A stretch of DNA of 64,000 nucleotides, taken from assembly GCA_013407085.1 (NCBI GenBank), contig JACCGJ010001632.1, positions 21,850 through 85,849 of the forward strand, written 5' to 3'. The translations under genes were made by a program, and so were the position numbers. Below, piece by piece: positions 46,465 to 58,766 of this stretch. How positions within the stretch are numbered: position 1 is the stretch's first letter; every line of letters begins with the position of its first letter. The stretch is from Atriophallophorus winterbourni. Lineage: Eukaryota > Platyhelminthes > Trematoda > Plagiorchiida > Microphallidae. The notes beneath the pieces are model-generated. The model saw nothing but the letters and a program-made list of their open reading frames with translations. It had not been told where the DNA came from and made no database searches.

Positions 46465-47545
46465 TGTAGTGATCAAATTGCAATTTTTATCTTCCTATTT
46501 TGTACATAAGCTATTTAGCCTTGTACGCTTAATTTTTTTGGCATTATATGCTTCATGCGAATTTGTGCTTTTAAAATACAATTTTCGGCGGTTAATATAA
46601 TTTTGAACTAACGGAATTTGACTCTTTCCTTGTTTGCAAAGCTTGTGTGCCTTACTTCATGAAGGAATTGTGATTAACGAATCCCCCAAAATTTTAGCAC
46701 ATTCAGCATTTTGGATTCCGTCTCTTGAATATTCCTTCGTGGATAATTTCCCTAACGTTTCGCTTGACTGGATCTTTCGTGGAACATTTGCAATTTTGCT
46801 CTTTTAGTGAGATAATTCCATTTTAGTTGTATTTTGTGTAGTGCATAATTATTTCGATTCTCTACAAGCGTACTACACAAATAAGTGATTCTTATAGAGA
46901 ATTTAATCCTCGCACATCTGAATGATAGCATTTTAAGTTGATTATTGTTCGAATACCTAACATTGTTCATATTAGTTTTAGCTTTAAAAATGGTATCAAC
47001 GATGCATGTGTTTGTATACTCACGACAACTTTCTGTCTAAATATTTGCGTGGGATTAATTATGATATTTTTTAATAGCTATTTCTTAATTGTTGTAGTTT
47101 TTTGTCTTTTTTGTCATTCGTTTTTATTTATAAAAAATTACATTGTATAGACTTCTTTTGGATAGATAAAAACAAATTGTTTTGCTTTGCTCAATTGCTC
47201 TTTGTCTGTTCAAAGAATTGATTAACTTTTGCATGTGGACTCAGCCATTCATTTCCGTGGTTTTTAATGGTGAATGCTATCTTTTATAAAATACTGATTC
47301 AGCTTTCTAACAAAAATTTGTATGAATTGAGAAACTTTGAAATTTTTGTGCATCCATATTCTTCTGACATTCTCATATAGAAGATAAATGTTTTAAACAT
47401 AAGGTAATCAGAGGTAACGAAACAAGGCGGCAGTCTCTATATAAAATACGAATCAGCGTATTTAAATTTGTACAACTCCTTTAAAAACGAAGGGGACTTC
47501 TGAGAAACTACGGAAAAATTAAGTACGATTTCCCATTTCGATTCA
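46465..47545 (+). repeat. Gypsy 5' LTR
   Basis: Aligns colinearly with 52,247-53,330. Long shared blocks include TTGCTCTTTTAGTGAG, CTACACAAATAAGTGA-like and CTGAATGATAGCATTTTA, AAAATGGTATCAACG, ACGACAACTTTCTGTCTAA and GGTGAATGCTATCTTTTAT. The start is set by TGTAGTGAT; the end is approximate. Confidence 0.8.
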
Positions 47546-48120
47546 GACAAAAAAGTGAAGTCAAAAAATTTGATGTACGGTTTACTGGTACGTTTTCTGT
47601 GATCTTGAACTAAACAGGTCAAGCCGATTTGGATACGACATATGTGGGCAGAGAAGGAGCAATCCGTGTCTGTTCATTTTTGGTATATTCTTGGAATACT
47701 CACCTAATACACCACTCTGAGCGATTTAACTAAGAATAATGTTCTTCCAACCAAAATTCACAGCAAGTTTCTTGCAAAATACAAGTTTTTGTTGCTTCTC
47801 ATCTCCGTCTATGATTTGTCCAAAATTGAAGCTACTTCTCTTATACATTTAACCACGGATGAATATATTATTTATCATCGCGTGGTGCGCCTGCTTCCTC
47901 TCGATGTAGCTGAAGAGGTCAGTGATCTTATTTATGCAATGCCTGATGAGAAGCCATAAGAAATCTAAAATTCGCATTAATAGAGAGTAGTAGTAATTCC
48001 GAGCAAGGTGCTCGACGAACATTATTTTCAAAATTGGTCTTAGTGGCGGCAAATGCCACTTGTATTAACACTTACGGCCTCGCTTTTTAACTCTCAATTT
48101 TAGAATGAAACACAGATCAC
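47546..48120 (+). other. Gypsy leader/gag region, unrecognisable
   Basis: By position this should hold the primer-binding site and gag, but no open frame, zinc knuckle or clear tRNA-complementary site is visible. Confidence 0.4.
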
Positions 48121-48123
48121 AAA

Positions 48124-48990
48124 GTGTTCACCATAGATGAGGTCAATTGCGCCTTAATCGGTATTTACATTTTTTCTCACTTCGGTTTAATTTTCGAACT
48201 AATACTGTGGAGATTACTAGATACTGCAACCTCATTACAAGTCTCAGGCATCATTACGAAAACCATTTCTTCGGGTATTAATGCTGTCACTCCAAGATCT
48301 ACGACATTTAGTTCTGGACTGCATGGATTCCTATTTAACTTGCAAACACCACGATCGACAGACAATATGATCCACTCTGTGAAACACTACAATTTTACTA
48401 GCAGACCACATGTCTCTTCAACAATTAGGCGACTTTATCCTTCTTAACATAATATTGCAAAATCCGAGTTTGAGCATATTCGAGAACTTGGAATCATTCG
48501 ATATTTTTTCAGCTCCTGGTCGTCCACACTCCATATGATTCCCATGATAACGTCCGATGAATGGTGGTTTATTGGTGAATCCCGCGCTCTTAACAACCGA
48601 AAGGTGCCAGACAGATACCATGTACTACATATTCACGATTTCTATTTATATCTCTTGCCACGACTATCTTTACAAACCTTGATTTTGTTCAGGCTTACTA
48701 CCACATTTCGGTAGCTGAAGAAGTCATACTTCAATCGGCAATCACAACAACATTCATCTTATACGAATTGATTTGAATGTCATTCGGTCAGAGAAATGCT
48801 GCATAGAATTTCAAGCGTTTCTGTCTTCAATTGATCCAGACCCGATGATTCCGTTATCATTGATGAATGATGCCTCCAATTCGGATGTGGGAGCTGTTTT
48901 ACACAAACAACATAAGAACACAGTTTACAGTTTCAGTGGAACGTTATGAGTATTCAATCGAAACAGGAATCGAAACATTGTGCGATATTT
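48124..48990 (+). pseudogene. Gypsy pol, protease to RT part
   Basis: The frame at 48,180-48,440 reads SHFGLIFELILWRLLDTATS, LQVSGIITKTISSGINAVTP and HSVKHYNFTSRPHVSSTIRR, the usual segment between protease and RT in gypsy elements. RT pieces follow in other frames: SRALNNRKVPDRYHVLHIHD (about 48,590), SVAEEV (about 48,710) and FQAFLSSIDPDPMIPLSLMN DASNSDVGAVLHKQH (about 48,810-48,910, RNase H start). Broken by stops and then by the CR1 insertion. Confidence 0.75.
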
Positions 48991-50585
48991 CGATAAATCC
49001 AGTCATTGTCGCAAAACATTTACTTAAACTAATTGTAAGAAAATCCCCAGGAGCGGATGGCATCACACCGTATGTGCTCAGCTTCTGTCACCTTTAGCTT
49101 TGTGAACCGAACTCCAGAGTTTTTAACTATTCGTTGCTTAATGTAGTGGTAACAAAATATTGGAAGTCCGGGGTGATAGCACCTGTCTTCAAAGGCGACA
49201 GCCGATCTGACGCTGCTAATGATCGCCCGTCACACTTTTAATTGTTATTGCTAAGGTCATGGAACGTATAGTCTCAGAAAGAATGGTTGCACACTTTGAA
49301 TCGCAGAATTTGTTTTAACCAGCGCTGCATGGATTTCGATCTCACTGATTTTGTCTCACAAATTGTTTCACAGCGTTACATGATTAGACGAAGGAGTTGG
49401 ATATAAGTTCTTGCATCCATGTCTGTTACCTAAACATTTCGAAAGCTTTTGACAGAGTTAATTATCATTTGCTTCTTCAAAAACTGATGCGTTCAGGAAT
49501 ATGTGATCCACTACTCTCATGGGTGTGCGATTATCTGTCAGATCGCGACGCCCGAGTTAAAGTTAACGAAGCGCTATCCAAAACGTTCTAAGCCACTAGT
49601 GGAGACCCACAATGATCTGTGCTAGACCCGCTCCTCTTTTTGGTATACATAAACGATTTAACATATCTTCCAAAATAGTCATGTTCACGGGTAACATGAA
49701 AATTTGGACGTCAATAAGCTCTGCAGGGGATTGTGAGAAACGTCAAATAGATTTAGACAGCATTTCGAATTGGGCGGCCATGAATGACATGTCATTCAAC
49801 AGAAATGTAAGATGTTCCATCTTGGAAAAAATGTTCCTTGGACTTATCGTTCCGGAACTAAAAACCTAGCATGGAGCTCGTTAGAAAAAGATCTTGGTGT
49901 GCGGAGTAGCGGAAATTTGAAGACCACAGTGCACTGCCAGAATATATGTCGACGGTCGAACAGATTGTTATCTATCTTTCAAAGAATATTTTATAGATTC
50001 TCTCTGGTAACGTTACCAAGGATGATGAATGTCTACCTTCGCCCTACGATGAAGTATGCGGTAGAGGTCTGGGCTTCTTGGCTGCAAAAGATATTGCTCT
50101 CTTGTATAAAATCTATCATAGAGCAACAAAGATAGTAATGGTTCTCCGCAATGTTCCGTACACCGAAAGAATGCGACGTCTCGGTCTATGCGACTTTACC
50201 CAAAGGAGGAAACTACGCGACATCATTTTGACTTATAGAATTGTGGCTCATAAAGGACATCCACTAAAACACTTTCTTGATTTGTGTGACGGGAAAGTGA
50301 CTCGAGGACACCCTATTCCTTAACGTTCCAAGTTACCATGTTGATTGTCGGCGCCATTTTTTCTTTAACATTCCCTAGCACAACCTATGGTGGACTCTCC
50401 TTGTCTGGCGATTTTTAAGGCGAAATTGGACTTGAACTTGCAAACGAACATCATTTATGAGCGATACATTTGATATTCTCTATTGTTTTTATACTATTGT
50501 ATATTTCTTGTTTTATTCATACCGTAATCCTTTGGTTATGTAAAGTATTAAAATTTTAAACATAAATCACTAAAACCTTGGATTC
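48990..50585 (+). pseudogene. CR1-like LINE nested in gypsy pol, 5'-truncated
   Basis: In order: LIVRKSPGADGITPYVLSFC (49,040), a degraded NYRP region, YLNISKAFDRVNYHLLLQKL (about 49,430), YLSDRDARVKVNEALSKTF, the SASLFADD position degraded to FTGNMKIWTSISSAGD (about 49,690), RQIDLDSISNWAAMNDMSFN, SLEKDLGVRSSGNLKTTVHC, VYLRPTMKYAVEVWASWLQK and YTERMRRLGLCDFTQRRKL, with a 3' UTR to about 50,580. Gypsy RNase H resumes immediately after. This copy keeps the region deleted from the 53-58 kb element. Confidence 0.8.
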
Positions 50586-51861
50586 TTGAACCCATCGAAA
50601 GTTTTTTTGCAGAAGCTCAATCCCACACAAACCCGCTACAGCAAATTTGACCGTGAATTACTTGCGATATATTTTGACACACGGCATTACCGTCACTTAT
50701 GGGAATGTCGTGACTTGACCATTTTTAAGGAACACAAAACGCTAACTTTTGTTCTACATTGGAAACTCGATGGGCATTTTCCCAGCAAGATTCGACACAT
50801 GGATTACATTTCTCAATTCTCTACTGACATTCGTTATGTCTTAGGAGAGGTTAACTGGGTCGTCAATGCCTTATCGGAACATGACATTTCGGTTTTGTCT
50901 GTAGGTACACGATTTGATCTCTACGTTTTGGCTAACCGTCAAATTGAGTTTAATACAACTGAACTCGCTAAATATCAATTATTCAATTTGCAGCAACTTG
51001 AGGCACCAAACGTTGATGCCTTGTTGATGTGTGATATTCCGACAGTGAAAACTAGACCACTTGTTCTTTTTCTACGACGAACCATTTTCGATCATGTTCA
51101 TTCAATGTTTTATCCTAGGAACCGCGCTACTGTGAGGCTCATCGCAGATCGTGTGGATTGTCCGTCCATAATTTAGGATATACGAACATGGCATTGCAAT
51201 CCTTGTCAAAAGAACAACATATCTCGACATACTATCAAACCTAGGCGTCCGAACAATCGATTCTCACGTGTGCACTTTGATTTCGTCATTCCTATGCCAT
51301 CAGCGAACGGATATTCATTCATCCTAACGGTGATTGATCTCTTCACTTGATGAACTATTGCTGTTCCAATTAAAGACACGTTCTGAGAATGTAGTGCGCG
51401 CTTTCGTCAAAAATTGGAATGTTAATTTTGACACATCATCGATAACCACAACCGATAGTGGCGCTCAGTTACAATCGACTTTGGTCCGAGATTTGACTTG
51501 ACTCCTTGTCTGTCAGGAGATCCGAACCACGGCCTACCACTATAACTCGAATTCATTTGGTGAACGCTTCCACCGGCAACTCAAATCCTATTTTGTTTAT
51601 CAAGCATATCCAAATAGATGGAATGATAATCGAATACATGTTTTACTGGGAATTCATTCTACAATGAAAGAAGACTTTCAGCGATCAGATGCAGCGTTAG
51701 CTTTTGTTATTACCTTGTATCTAACCAGCCAACTCGTTGTGCTTCGCCAGTTTTTACCTTCAATGTCACACTACATTACTGGTTTACGATCGTTCATGTT
51801 TAAATTTGATTTTACGCCTACGCGACTTCACAATACCACCGAGAGAAATAATCTTATCTAG
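50586..51861 (+). pseudogene. Gypsy pol, RNase H and integrase
   Basis: RNase H: FLQKLNPTQTRYSKFDRELL AIYFDTRHYRHLWECRDLTIF with KIRHMDYISQFSTDIRYVLG EVNWVVNALSEHDIS. The zinc region and integrase core follow after a stop at 51,174: PCQKNNISRHTIKPRRPNNR, FSRVHFDFVIPMPSANGYSF ILTVIDLFT (first Asp in VHFDF), a TTDSGAQL-like block (second Asp) and LKSYFVYQAYPN. The C-terminal part reads RSFMFKFDFTPTRLHNTTER. Several stops disable it. Confidence 0.85.
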
Positions 51862-52246
51862 ATAAGTAAGATAATGTTTCTGTGTGACGTGACTCTGATT
51901 GCATCCAACCATCTTATCATGAACTAAACAAAGTTATTGAGCCTAAACCCGAATTATTTAGTTTCGTATATAAATGGTCGACTTGAACGTCTATAACCAG
52001 CATTTGTTGAGCTTAAGCTGCCAACCGCATCATGGGTCATATCTTCTCAATCAAAACTGCCGTGACATTCTAATTCGAAATCCACCCTTATTCATCCAAA
52101 TCTTACAGTCCCTTTTATCCCGGTTCGACATTGACTTGTAGACAAGTGCATTGTCCCAAACGTCTCGCTGACTATATGACCTCATGAACATTTCGCGCGT
52201 TTTTTATCCTTCTTTCGAGCCAAACTAACGCTCGAGTGGGCAGTGT

Positions 52247-53330
52247 TGTAGTGATTCACTTTCATTTTTTTTATTTTTTCTATTATGTACATAAAAGTTT
52301 TAGCAGTGTATGTTTATACTTCTTGGCATCATATGCTTCAGCAAATTACTGATTGTAACATACACTTTTGGGGGGTAATATATTTCGAAAATAAGTAATT
52401 GTCTCCTTCCGTAGCCGTAAGCGCTTTTTCGTACTTGAATTGTAATTAAAGGACTCCCAACATTTTAGCGAATTCTGCATCTTGAATTCCATCGCTTGGA
52501 TTTTCTTGTATGGATTAACTCGCTAACGTCTGACTTAAATGGATCTTTTGTCGGAAGTTAGCATTTTTGCTCTTTTAGTGAGTTTATTCCATTTTGGTTG
52601 TGTTTTGTGTAGTGCAGAAGTGTTTCGGGCCTTTACATGTGTATTACACAAATAAGTGACTCATATAGAGAACTTTAATCCTCACACCTCTGAATGATAG
52701 CATTTTACATTGATTATTGTTTGAATACAAAATATCGTTCGTATGTTTCGGCTTTGAAAATGGTATCAACGTTGCACGGGTTTGTATATTTACGACAACT
52801 TTCTGTCTAATTTTTTTAAATAAGATTACTTACGAAAGCTACATTTCTACTTTATGAGGTTTTTAATTGATGTTTTATTTTGTTGTAAAGGTTGTCGTTT
52901 ATGTTATTCGTTTTTTATTTATAACATACAATTTTTTATAAACTTTTGTGGATCGATAAAATCAAATTATTTTGCTTTGCTAGATTGCTCTTCGGCTTTT
53001 CAAAGAATTTGTTAAGTTTTTGCATTTTGGACCCAGGCATCCATTTCCGTTGTTTTTAATGGTGAATGCTATCTTTTATGGAATACTGATTTAGCTTGCT
53101 AAACAAAAATTTGTATGACTTGAGAAACTTTCAAAATTTTGCGCATCAATATTCTTCTGTTATTCTCATATCGAAGATGATTGCTTTCTGCTTAACAAAA
53201 ATGCAGCAGTTTTAAATTAAAATACGAATCATCGTTTTACAATTTTACCAGTCCCTCAAAAACGAACGCACGCTCTGAGATACCACTGGAAAAATCAAGT
53301 AGTTTTTCAGTCATATTTAGATCCATCGTG
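52247..53330 (+). repeat. Gypsy 3' LTR
   Basis: Partner of the 5' LTR. It is preceded by ACTCGAGTGGGCAG, a plausible polypurine tract. The CR1 element begins close after its 3' end, so the boundary at about 53,330 is approximate. Confidence 0.8.
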
Positions 53331-53792
53331 ACGTGACGTGCGGTTGGATTAATTTTGACCTCCGATATTTTTGGATATAACTTTCTTGGTTTTCATCCGA
53401 TCGGTCTGATTTTTTGATATCTATCGAAAAGCTTGCTACGTTGGATCTATTCATACAAGAATCATCCATCTGCGATGTGTCGTTTTTGTGTACGTCAACC
53501 GTGGATTTTTTTAAAGTTTGTTCGTTTATTTGAATCGCTTTTGTGTTCCTGCTGTTCGGTTACCCCATCGGTGTTTATCACTATCGGGAACTACTCGGAG
53601 AAATACACAACGTGATATCAAATTCACGCCACAAATCTCAGAAGGGAATCTGGCAAATTAGCAGCAAAATCGAGTGACGTAATTTTTCAACGACCCGTCA
53701 TTTTCCGTCAACTCCGCCCAGTACCACACAAACCAACCGCAGCCGTATTGATTTTTGTGCTCTAATTTGTAATTTTGGGTGACCCAGTTAAC

Positions 53793-54524
53793 ATGAAACA
53801 ATCTGATGTTCGCGAAACGTGCGTCGTCTGCATGAAAGTCGTCAGTGGTAAGGTCAAATCTGTCACGTTTCAAAACTGTTCCCACAAATTTCACGCAAAA
53901 TGTGACAAATCATTGACCCCGGATGTGCTATCGATCCTGATGGATGAAAACATGCCTGGTGTATGCAACGTGTGCAAAGGTTGTCGAGCTAAACCAAACG
54001 CAGATTTAGCTGCTCGAATAAGTGTTGCGCAGAGCAACCTGGATGATCGGATGCTGAGCTTAGAGCTTATCATACAAAAGTTGAAGACATTGGTAGAGAC
54101 TCAAAATTCTCAGTTTGCCAGTATGTTTTTCGAAAAATCGGAAACCACTGACGATAATACCAGTCAGATAAACGCTAAATGTTCGATCTTTCAACACGAA
54201 GGTTCAGCTGTTGCAAATGTGCCAGAGTGTCTTGAGGAGCGTTCTTTTCATCAAAAGGCCACCTTTACAAATGCGACTGCTAAAGGCCTGTCTGCCCAAA
54301 ACATCCCTGGTCCGCAAAAAGATACGAAGCCAAAGCCACCTGCTCACCCGAAGGATCAGCGAAAACCCTCAGGTTCAAAACCAAAACTCATGGTGCAAAA
54401 TAATCCAAAAGTGGACATGATAGGTATTCGATCTAAGGTAGTTGAAACGTCCAGCAACCAGCGAAAGCGCCAAACACACAGTGTACATTCAGTCCATGGA
54501 CTAAGCGTGATTTGCACAACGTAA
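53793..54524 (+). pseudogene. CR1 ORF1, N-terminal part with PHD-like zinc finger
   Basis: Starts at the first ATG (MKQSDVRETCVVCMK). Residues about 10-70 carry CVVC, NCSHKFHAKC and VCNVC, a Cys/His spacing typical of the PHD-type finger found in many CR1 ORF1 proteins. A helical, possibly coiled-coil stretch follows (NLDDRMLSLELIIQKLKTLV ETQNSQF), then a Pro/Lys-rich linker (KDTKPKPPAHPKDQRKPSG). ORF1 proteins bind the element RNA. The frame ends early at TAA (54,522-54,524); the continuation is in another frame from about 54,530. Confidence 0.8.
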
Positions 54525-54585
54525 AGGAAACGAGTGCCACCTTACTAGGGGACAGGCTAAGCACGATAAAGAAGAATGGAAAAGG

Positions 54586-55329
54586 TTGTGCAACAACATG
54601 GACTTGGAGCCAGTTGAACCACTATCATTGATACGACTAAGTCGTAAACCTACTTCTTCAAATCTGGACCAGCCAAGATTGCTTAGAATCACGGTTCACT
54701 CTGAAAGGGATCTTGAAAACATCTTACTATCCGCTTTTCTCCTGCGTAAGGAGCGTTCAGAGACCACTGCAAGGATCTTTGCTGATGTGCCCTGGTGGGA
54801 AAGGGCCCGAAAGGACCAGCAACAAAACCAAACGAAACAGAGGGATGATCGAAGTATAATCCTTTTGGGAGTTCCAGAAGCTGATGAAGCAACTGATAAA
54901 GCGGTGCAGCGCAAACACGATCAGTTACAATGGAGATTCCTCAGTGATATACTTGGTTTGCATGATGTAGCTGTGACGGACACGTTCCGCATCCCCAAAT
55001 CTACGAATTATAAGGGCATCGGTCCTAAGCCCCTTAAAATAACGTTCTTGCGTAATGATATGTTGAACACGGTCAAAACTCGTTGGGAAAATGGCCGCAG
55101 AATAATCCCGCGAGAAATTAGACTAGGTGCATCGAAACACCATATTGGAAAGATAGATGCACCACTAAGTTCAATAGAAACACTACCAAGTCAATCAGTT
55201 GTTGACGTGTCAGAAACAATTTCAGCCGATACGATAGATCACTGTATTCCAACAGTACAACCCCAAAACGATCAAGCATCCCTGCAAGCAAAAAACCTTC
55301 AGTTGCCGACTCTGGAGGAGTCGGCCTAA
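54586..55329 (+). pseudogene. CR1 ORF1, C-terminal part (frame-shifted continuation)
   Basis: Open frame to TAA at 55,327-55,329 with no ATG at its start. Contains RLLRITVHSERDLENILLSA FLLRKE, RIFADVPWWERARKDQ, RSIILLGVPEADEATDKA, QLQWRFLSDILGL and FRIPKSTNYKGIGPKPLKIT. The same order recurs at 63.2-64.0 kb and, degraded, at 13.4 kb. It is probably the C-terminal RNA-binding domain of ORF1. ORF2 starts 62 bases further on. Confidence 0.8.
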
Positions 55330-55391
55330 CATATATTCTGCACTCCACTAGCCTTCTTCCCCACACCCCATCCTTGTTGAGAAAAACAACT

Positions 55392-57191
55392 ATGAAATGC
55401 ATCTACACCAACGCACAATGTCTCGGAAACAAAATCGGTGAACTGCGTGCAGTTTTTCTGAGATGTTCACCAGACATCATCGCCGTAACGGAAACGTGGC
55501 TGCAGACTCAGCAAACAAATAGTGAACTAGAATTACCAGGAATGTCACTTATTCGTCATGACCGTGAAACCAGAGGAGGAGGAGTAGCTTTGTATTATAG
55601 CCAAAACCTTCTGTGCCGTGAGATTACGGATCCAGACATCGTGTTACTGGATACACTCTGGTGCTCAATCCGACTAGCTAACGGCGAAGACTGTGTTTTG
55701 GGAGTAGTATATCGCCCACCGTCTGCACAGGAAACTTACAATCTGGCCCTACTGGATAAAATTCGCATGGTTACTTCCAGATACACTTGTGGATTTTTGA
55801 TTATGGGTGACTTCAATTTACCGAATCTGCAGAGCAGTACCATTTACCCAGAACACTCCCTCGAGCGCGCATTCAGTGAGTTGTTTGACGATATTCCTCT
55901 TTATAACCACATAACATGTAATACCCGATACCGCGGAAACGATTTACCCTCACTCTTAGATCTCGTTCTGACAAGCAATGAACATGACATTGATAACGTT
56001 GCTTACGGAAGTCCACTGGGACTAAGTGATCACGTCGTCATCCAGTTTGACTATCTGTTTGAAGCTGTAAGAACAAATGATGCCCGTAAAAGAGTTAGGC
56101 GGATCAACACTATGGCGTTGAGTGATGCTCTGAAAAACACGTTTAACTGCCAACCGGAAACCAGCAACGTACATGACTTTTGGATATGGCTAATATCTAA
56201 TCTCAAAAGTTCAATCGAAGTGAGCTCCGAATTTGTCCTCAGGAACTCAAGAAAAAACTTTGAATTTAAATTAAGAAGCCGAACTCGTAAGTGGTTAACG
56301 GTACGAAACATTGCTTGGCGACACCATCGGCAAAACCCATCATCCGAGACCTGGGAAACATTCCGTTTACTGCGGAACAAAGTAAACAAATTTGTCATCC
56401 AAGACAAGTTGTGCTTCCAAGAAGTGATATCAAGCATGATGGAGCGAAACCCCAAAATACTATATGGTATGGTTAACGATCAAGCTAAGGTGAAACCTGG
56501 AGTAGCGTCCGTGAACACATCAGCTGGACCAACAACAACTGCAGCAGAAACTGCTGATGCTTTAGCCACGTTTTATTCATCGGTATTCAACCCGATGCAA
56601 CATGCAATAAACAGCCCAAATCCAACACTTTCAAACACGGTTGCCCTAAGTGAAATAAGTGTCACTGAGAAACGCGTCCTCCAAGGTTTATTTAATATTA
56701 AAACCGGAAAGTCTCCTGGGGCCGACGGAATAACCCCGAAAATATTGAAGCAATTTGCGAGTTTGGTATACAAACCACTCACTTATCTGTTCGAGCAAAC
56801 ACTGGCAAGTGGAGTGATTCCTACAGATTGGAAACGAGGAAAAATTTCTCCAATTAACAAAGGTGGAAATCGCTCCGATGTTTCCAATTACCGACCCGTT
56901 ACTCTGTTACCAGTGATTTCAAAATTACTTGAGCGACTCATTGTTGACGATCTAATGAAACATTTCAAGAATAATCAGTTGCTTTCGAGGAACCAGTATG
57001 GATTCAGACGAAATTATTCCTGTCTGTCTAATTTACTGGTAACGCTAGATGATTGGACAAAATCGGTAGATAAAGGACAAGCAATACACGCGTGCTACTT
57101 AGATATTTCAAAAGCATTCGATCGTGTTGACCATTCCCTACTACTGCAGAAGCTTGAAAGGCTTGGTATCACTGGAAAGTTGCTGAATTAG
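55392..57191 (+). pseudogene. CR1 ORF2, endonuclease and RT part, ends at premature stop
   Basis: Start ATG at 55,392 (MKCIYTNAQCLGNKIGEL). Endonuclease, residues about 1-230: TETWL (catalytic Glu), GGGVALYY, VVYRPP, LIMGDFNLPNL (Asp/Asn) and SPLGLSDHVV (Asp-His). RT from residue about 435: KSPGADGITPKILKQF, NYRPVTLLPVISKLLERLI, NQYGFRRNYSCLSNLL and CYLDISKAFDRVDHSLLLQK (first catalytic Asp). A TAG at 57,189-57,191 interrupts the frame inside the RT; the same frame continues beyond it. Confidence 0.9.
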
Positions 57192-57929
57192 CTAAATGAC
57201 TACCTAACAAATCGCACTAACCAGGTACGTGTTGATGGTGCATTATCCAAACCAATTGCAGCAACTATCGGAGTTCCCCAAGGCTCAGTCCTTGGTCCGA
57301 TCCTCTTCATGGTTTATGTCAACGAAATACCGGAAATTGTTCGATGTAACATTTCGTTATTTGCGGACGACATAAAGATTTGGCGCAGCATTCGTAGTCC
57401 AAAAGACTGTCTGCTATTAGGTAGGTTCTCAAAACAGACAATTCCCTATATTATAAATACGTACATCAGGCCCACGATGGAATATGCGGTTCAAGCATGG
57501 TCGCCGTGGCTTAAAAAAGATGTTGCGATTTTGCAACGAATATATCATCGAGCTATTAAACTTGTCACTGGACACAGCCGGAAACCCTACAATGAGCGAA
57601 TCAAAACGCTAAATTTATTTGATTATCCACGTCGTCGTCTCCGAGGGGATTTGATTCTGGTTTACAATATTTTGAATACCAAAAATCACCCTCTACAATG
57701 CTTATTGAATCTACGGAGCTCGCATAATACAAGAGCTCACACATTTACTCTAACTGTCCCTCACTCGAGACTCAAATGCAGACGACACTTTTTTGCCGTG
57801 CGAGTTTGTTTTACTTGGAACAATCTGCCAGATAATGTTGTAAACTCAACAAACCAGCAAACTTTCAAGAGAAGCCTTGATGCCTATTTGACCCTAAACC
57901 CGTGCATCGAAGAAAACTATACATCTTAA
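57192..57929 (+). pseudogene. CR1 ORF2, RT active site and C-terminus, with internal deletion
   Basis: In frame with the upstream part after the stop: YLTNRTNQVRVDGALSKPIA, GVPQGSVLGPILFMVYVNEI and SLFADDIKIW (FADD catalytic pair), then SIRSPKDCLLLG. Here about 100 residues present in the 49.7 kb copy are absent and the text jumps to FSKQTIPYIINTYIRPTMEY. The C-terminus is typical of the clade: NERIKTLNLFDYPRRRLRGD LILVYNILN ... CRRHFFAVRVCFTWNNLPDN. TAA at 57,927-57,929. Confidence 0.88.
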
Positions 57930-58184
57930 CACCATACACCTACATTTGTTATACCACCAATCGAAAACAATTTCTGCCCTTTGGATATTTACTTGATTCT
58001 TGAACTGCTCAGTAAGCAATCTAATCCCATTTTTGATTGTTATATTATTCGTTTTTGTCATATTATTCTGTGGTTTTTTGTAAAGCTATATGCTTTTTAG
58101 ACCATTAAAATTGAATTGAATTGATTTGAATTAAATCTACTCAAACGTGTATTTGGGAAATTTTCTCCCAAGATATTCCCAAGG

Positions 58185-58766
58185 ATTATGATTACATACA
58201 TGAGACCAGTCATGGAATACGGTGTGCAGTCATGGTCTCCGTGGCTCAAGAGGGATGTAGAACTTATGCAGCGAATCTATCACCTCTCAACAAAACTAGT
58301 TCTCAGCATCCGAATCAAACAATATAAAAAAGGATAGCTCAACTGAATCTGTTCGATTTTCCCTATCGACGAATCAGAGGAGACCTTATCTTACTTTACA
58401 AAACATTCATTACCCGAACCATCTCTTACAGGATTTATTCACGCGAAGACATACGAGAAATTATCGGACCAATTAATATGTGCTGGTCGTACCCTATTCC
58501 CGCCTGAACTGTAGAAGGTATTTTTACTCTGTCCGTGTCTGTTTTACTTGGAACAGTTTACCTTCAACTGTTGCTCACTCCACTAGCTTGCATGACTTTA
58601 AAACGAAATTAGACGAATTTTCATTGCATTAATCGTTTCCAGAACACTTATATACTGTTTAATCTATTTTTTCTTATATTGTTTATACACTTAAATTTCA
58701 ATTTTTACCATCCTATGGTTGTTGTTAAGGTTGATGCTTTTTGAACCATTAAAAACCTTGTATTAC
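58185..58766 (+). pseudogene. CR1-like LINE, C-terminal fragment (second subfamily)
   Basis: Plus strand: MRPVMEYGVQSWSPWLKRDV ELMQRIYHLSTKLVL, then frameshifted RRYFYSVRVCFTWNSLPSTV-type sequence (about 58,520) and a 3' UTR with TTACCATCCTATGGTTGTTG ending ACCATTAAAAACCTTG and TATTACCTTG. It matches 41,720-42,085 (minus). It abuts the candidate exon at 58,767. Confidence 0.8.

Larger units (their letters stand above)
46465..53330 (+). mobile_element. Ty3/gypsy LTR retrotransposon, old, with nested CR1
   Basis: Two diverged direct repeats of about 1.07 kb (46,465-47,545 and 52,247-53,330) flank pol fragments in plus orientation. Both begin TGTAGTGAT, and a purine-rich ACTCGAGTGGGCAG precedes the 3' copy (polypurine tract). 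Pol order is protease/RT start, RT, RNase H, integrase. The divergence between LTRs and the frame damage show an old insertion. A CR1 copy (48,990-50,585) interrupts pol. The exact LTR ends and target duplication are unclear. Confidence 0.85.
53340..58135 (+). mobile_element. CR1-like LINE, nearly full length
   Basis: A 5' UTR (about 53,340-53,790), ORF1 in two pieces, ORF2 with endonuclease and RT, and a 3' UTR ending in an A/T-rich repeat (TTGAATTGAATTGATTTGAA, about 58,108-58,130). One stop splits ORF2, an in-frame deletion removes part of the RT thumb region, and ORF1 is broken by a frameshift. It is the best-preserved autonomous-type element here and the reference for the other CR1 scraps. 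Confidence 0.9.
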
